Source: Alphaproteobacteria bacterium
GTDB lineage: Bacteria > Pseudomonadota > Alphaproteobacteria > ATCC43930 > CGMCC-115725
Reading direction: 5' to 3'
Assembly: GCA_030041335.1 (NCBI GenBank)
Contig: JASHOB010000057.1
Span: forward strand, 30,405 to 94,404
DNA: 64,000 nt
The translations under genes and the position numbers were made by a program. This document shows positions 63,609 to 64,000 of the stretch, piece by piece (position 1 is the stretch's first letter; every line of letters starts with the position of its first letter). Under the pieces are notes generated by a model that saw only the letters and a list, made by a program, of their open reading frames with translations, was not told the origin of the DNA and did no database searches.

Positions 63609-64000
<392 letters not shown>

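Overview
The window is GC-rich, densely coded bacterial chromosome, almost certainly from an alphaproteobacterium (a Rhodospirillales-like lineage is my best guess, from gene content only). The pointers are the order hflK-hflC-DUF2065-degP, the order DUF3576 lipoprotein-leuS-lptE-holA, a complete System I cytochrome c maturation operon (ccmABCDEFGHI), PhaR beside a short PHA-synthase-like protein, an SUV3-like helicase coupled to an S4 protein, and a probable hopanoid C-3 methylase. I see no rRNA, tRNA, CRISPR array, insertion sequence or prophage.

Layout. 1-1789: 3' end of an indolepyruvate ferredoxin oxidoreductase gene and a MetE-like protein. 1925-8101: a catabolic-looking island with a secreted cupin, three VOC-fold proteins, an amidohydrolase and a cytochrome P450; the last VOC protein keeps the ligands of a type I extradiol dioxygenase. 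8102-10811: HpnR-like radical SAM protein and the Mrp/ApbC Fe-S carrier. 10934-17221: membrane and periplasmic quality control (hflK, hflC, DUF2065, degP), an aminopeptidase P and a PhoH ATPase. 17606-20284: an orphan ABC substrate-binding protein, an L,D-transpeptidase, hpf and a DoxX protein. 20542-23390: S4 protein and SUV3-like helicase. 23641-27634: a molbindin, htpG behind a near-consensus heat-shock promoter, a DUF1223 protein and a SIMPL protein. 27650-37308: acnA on the minus strand, then the ccm operon on the plus strand.

37309-41628: acyl-CoA ligase, two 124-residue secreted paralogues on either side of a dienelactone hydrolase, and greB. 41691-46393: holA, lptE, leuS and a DUF3576 lipoprotein. 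46504-50575: a YggS-family protein, a zincin, phhB, an AAHS-type MFS transporter and two small exported unknowns. 50681-54464: a Cys-less thiolase with a DUF35 partner, phaR, a small PHA-associated protein and a short PhaC, the last two overlapping out of frame. 54681-62366: an alpha/beta hydrolase with a luciferase-like monooxygenase, then a five-gene TetR-controlled exporter operon matching E. coli cecR-ybhG-ybhF-ybhS-ybhR. 62488 to the end: a PLP-dependent dehydratase and the start of dnaK.

Most of the window is core metabolism and cell-envelope maintenance. The accessory parts are the VOC/P450 island, the Cys-less thiolase pair, the duplicated Cys-rich secreted proteins and the efflux operon. 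Unexplained non-coding structure includes three CGGTRCCG palindromes upstream of htpG and a promoter-to-terminator unit at about 39029-39147 that could encode a small RNA. All gene starts, operators and family calls were read by eye; no database search was run.
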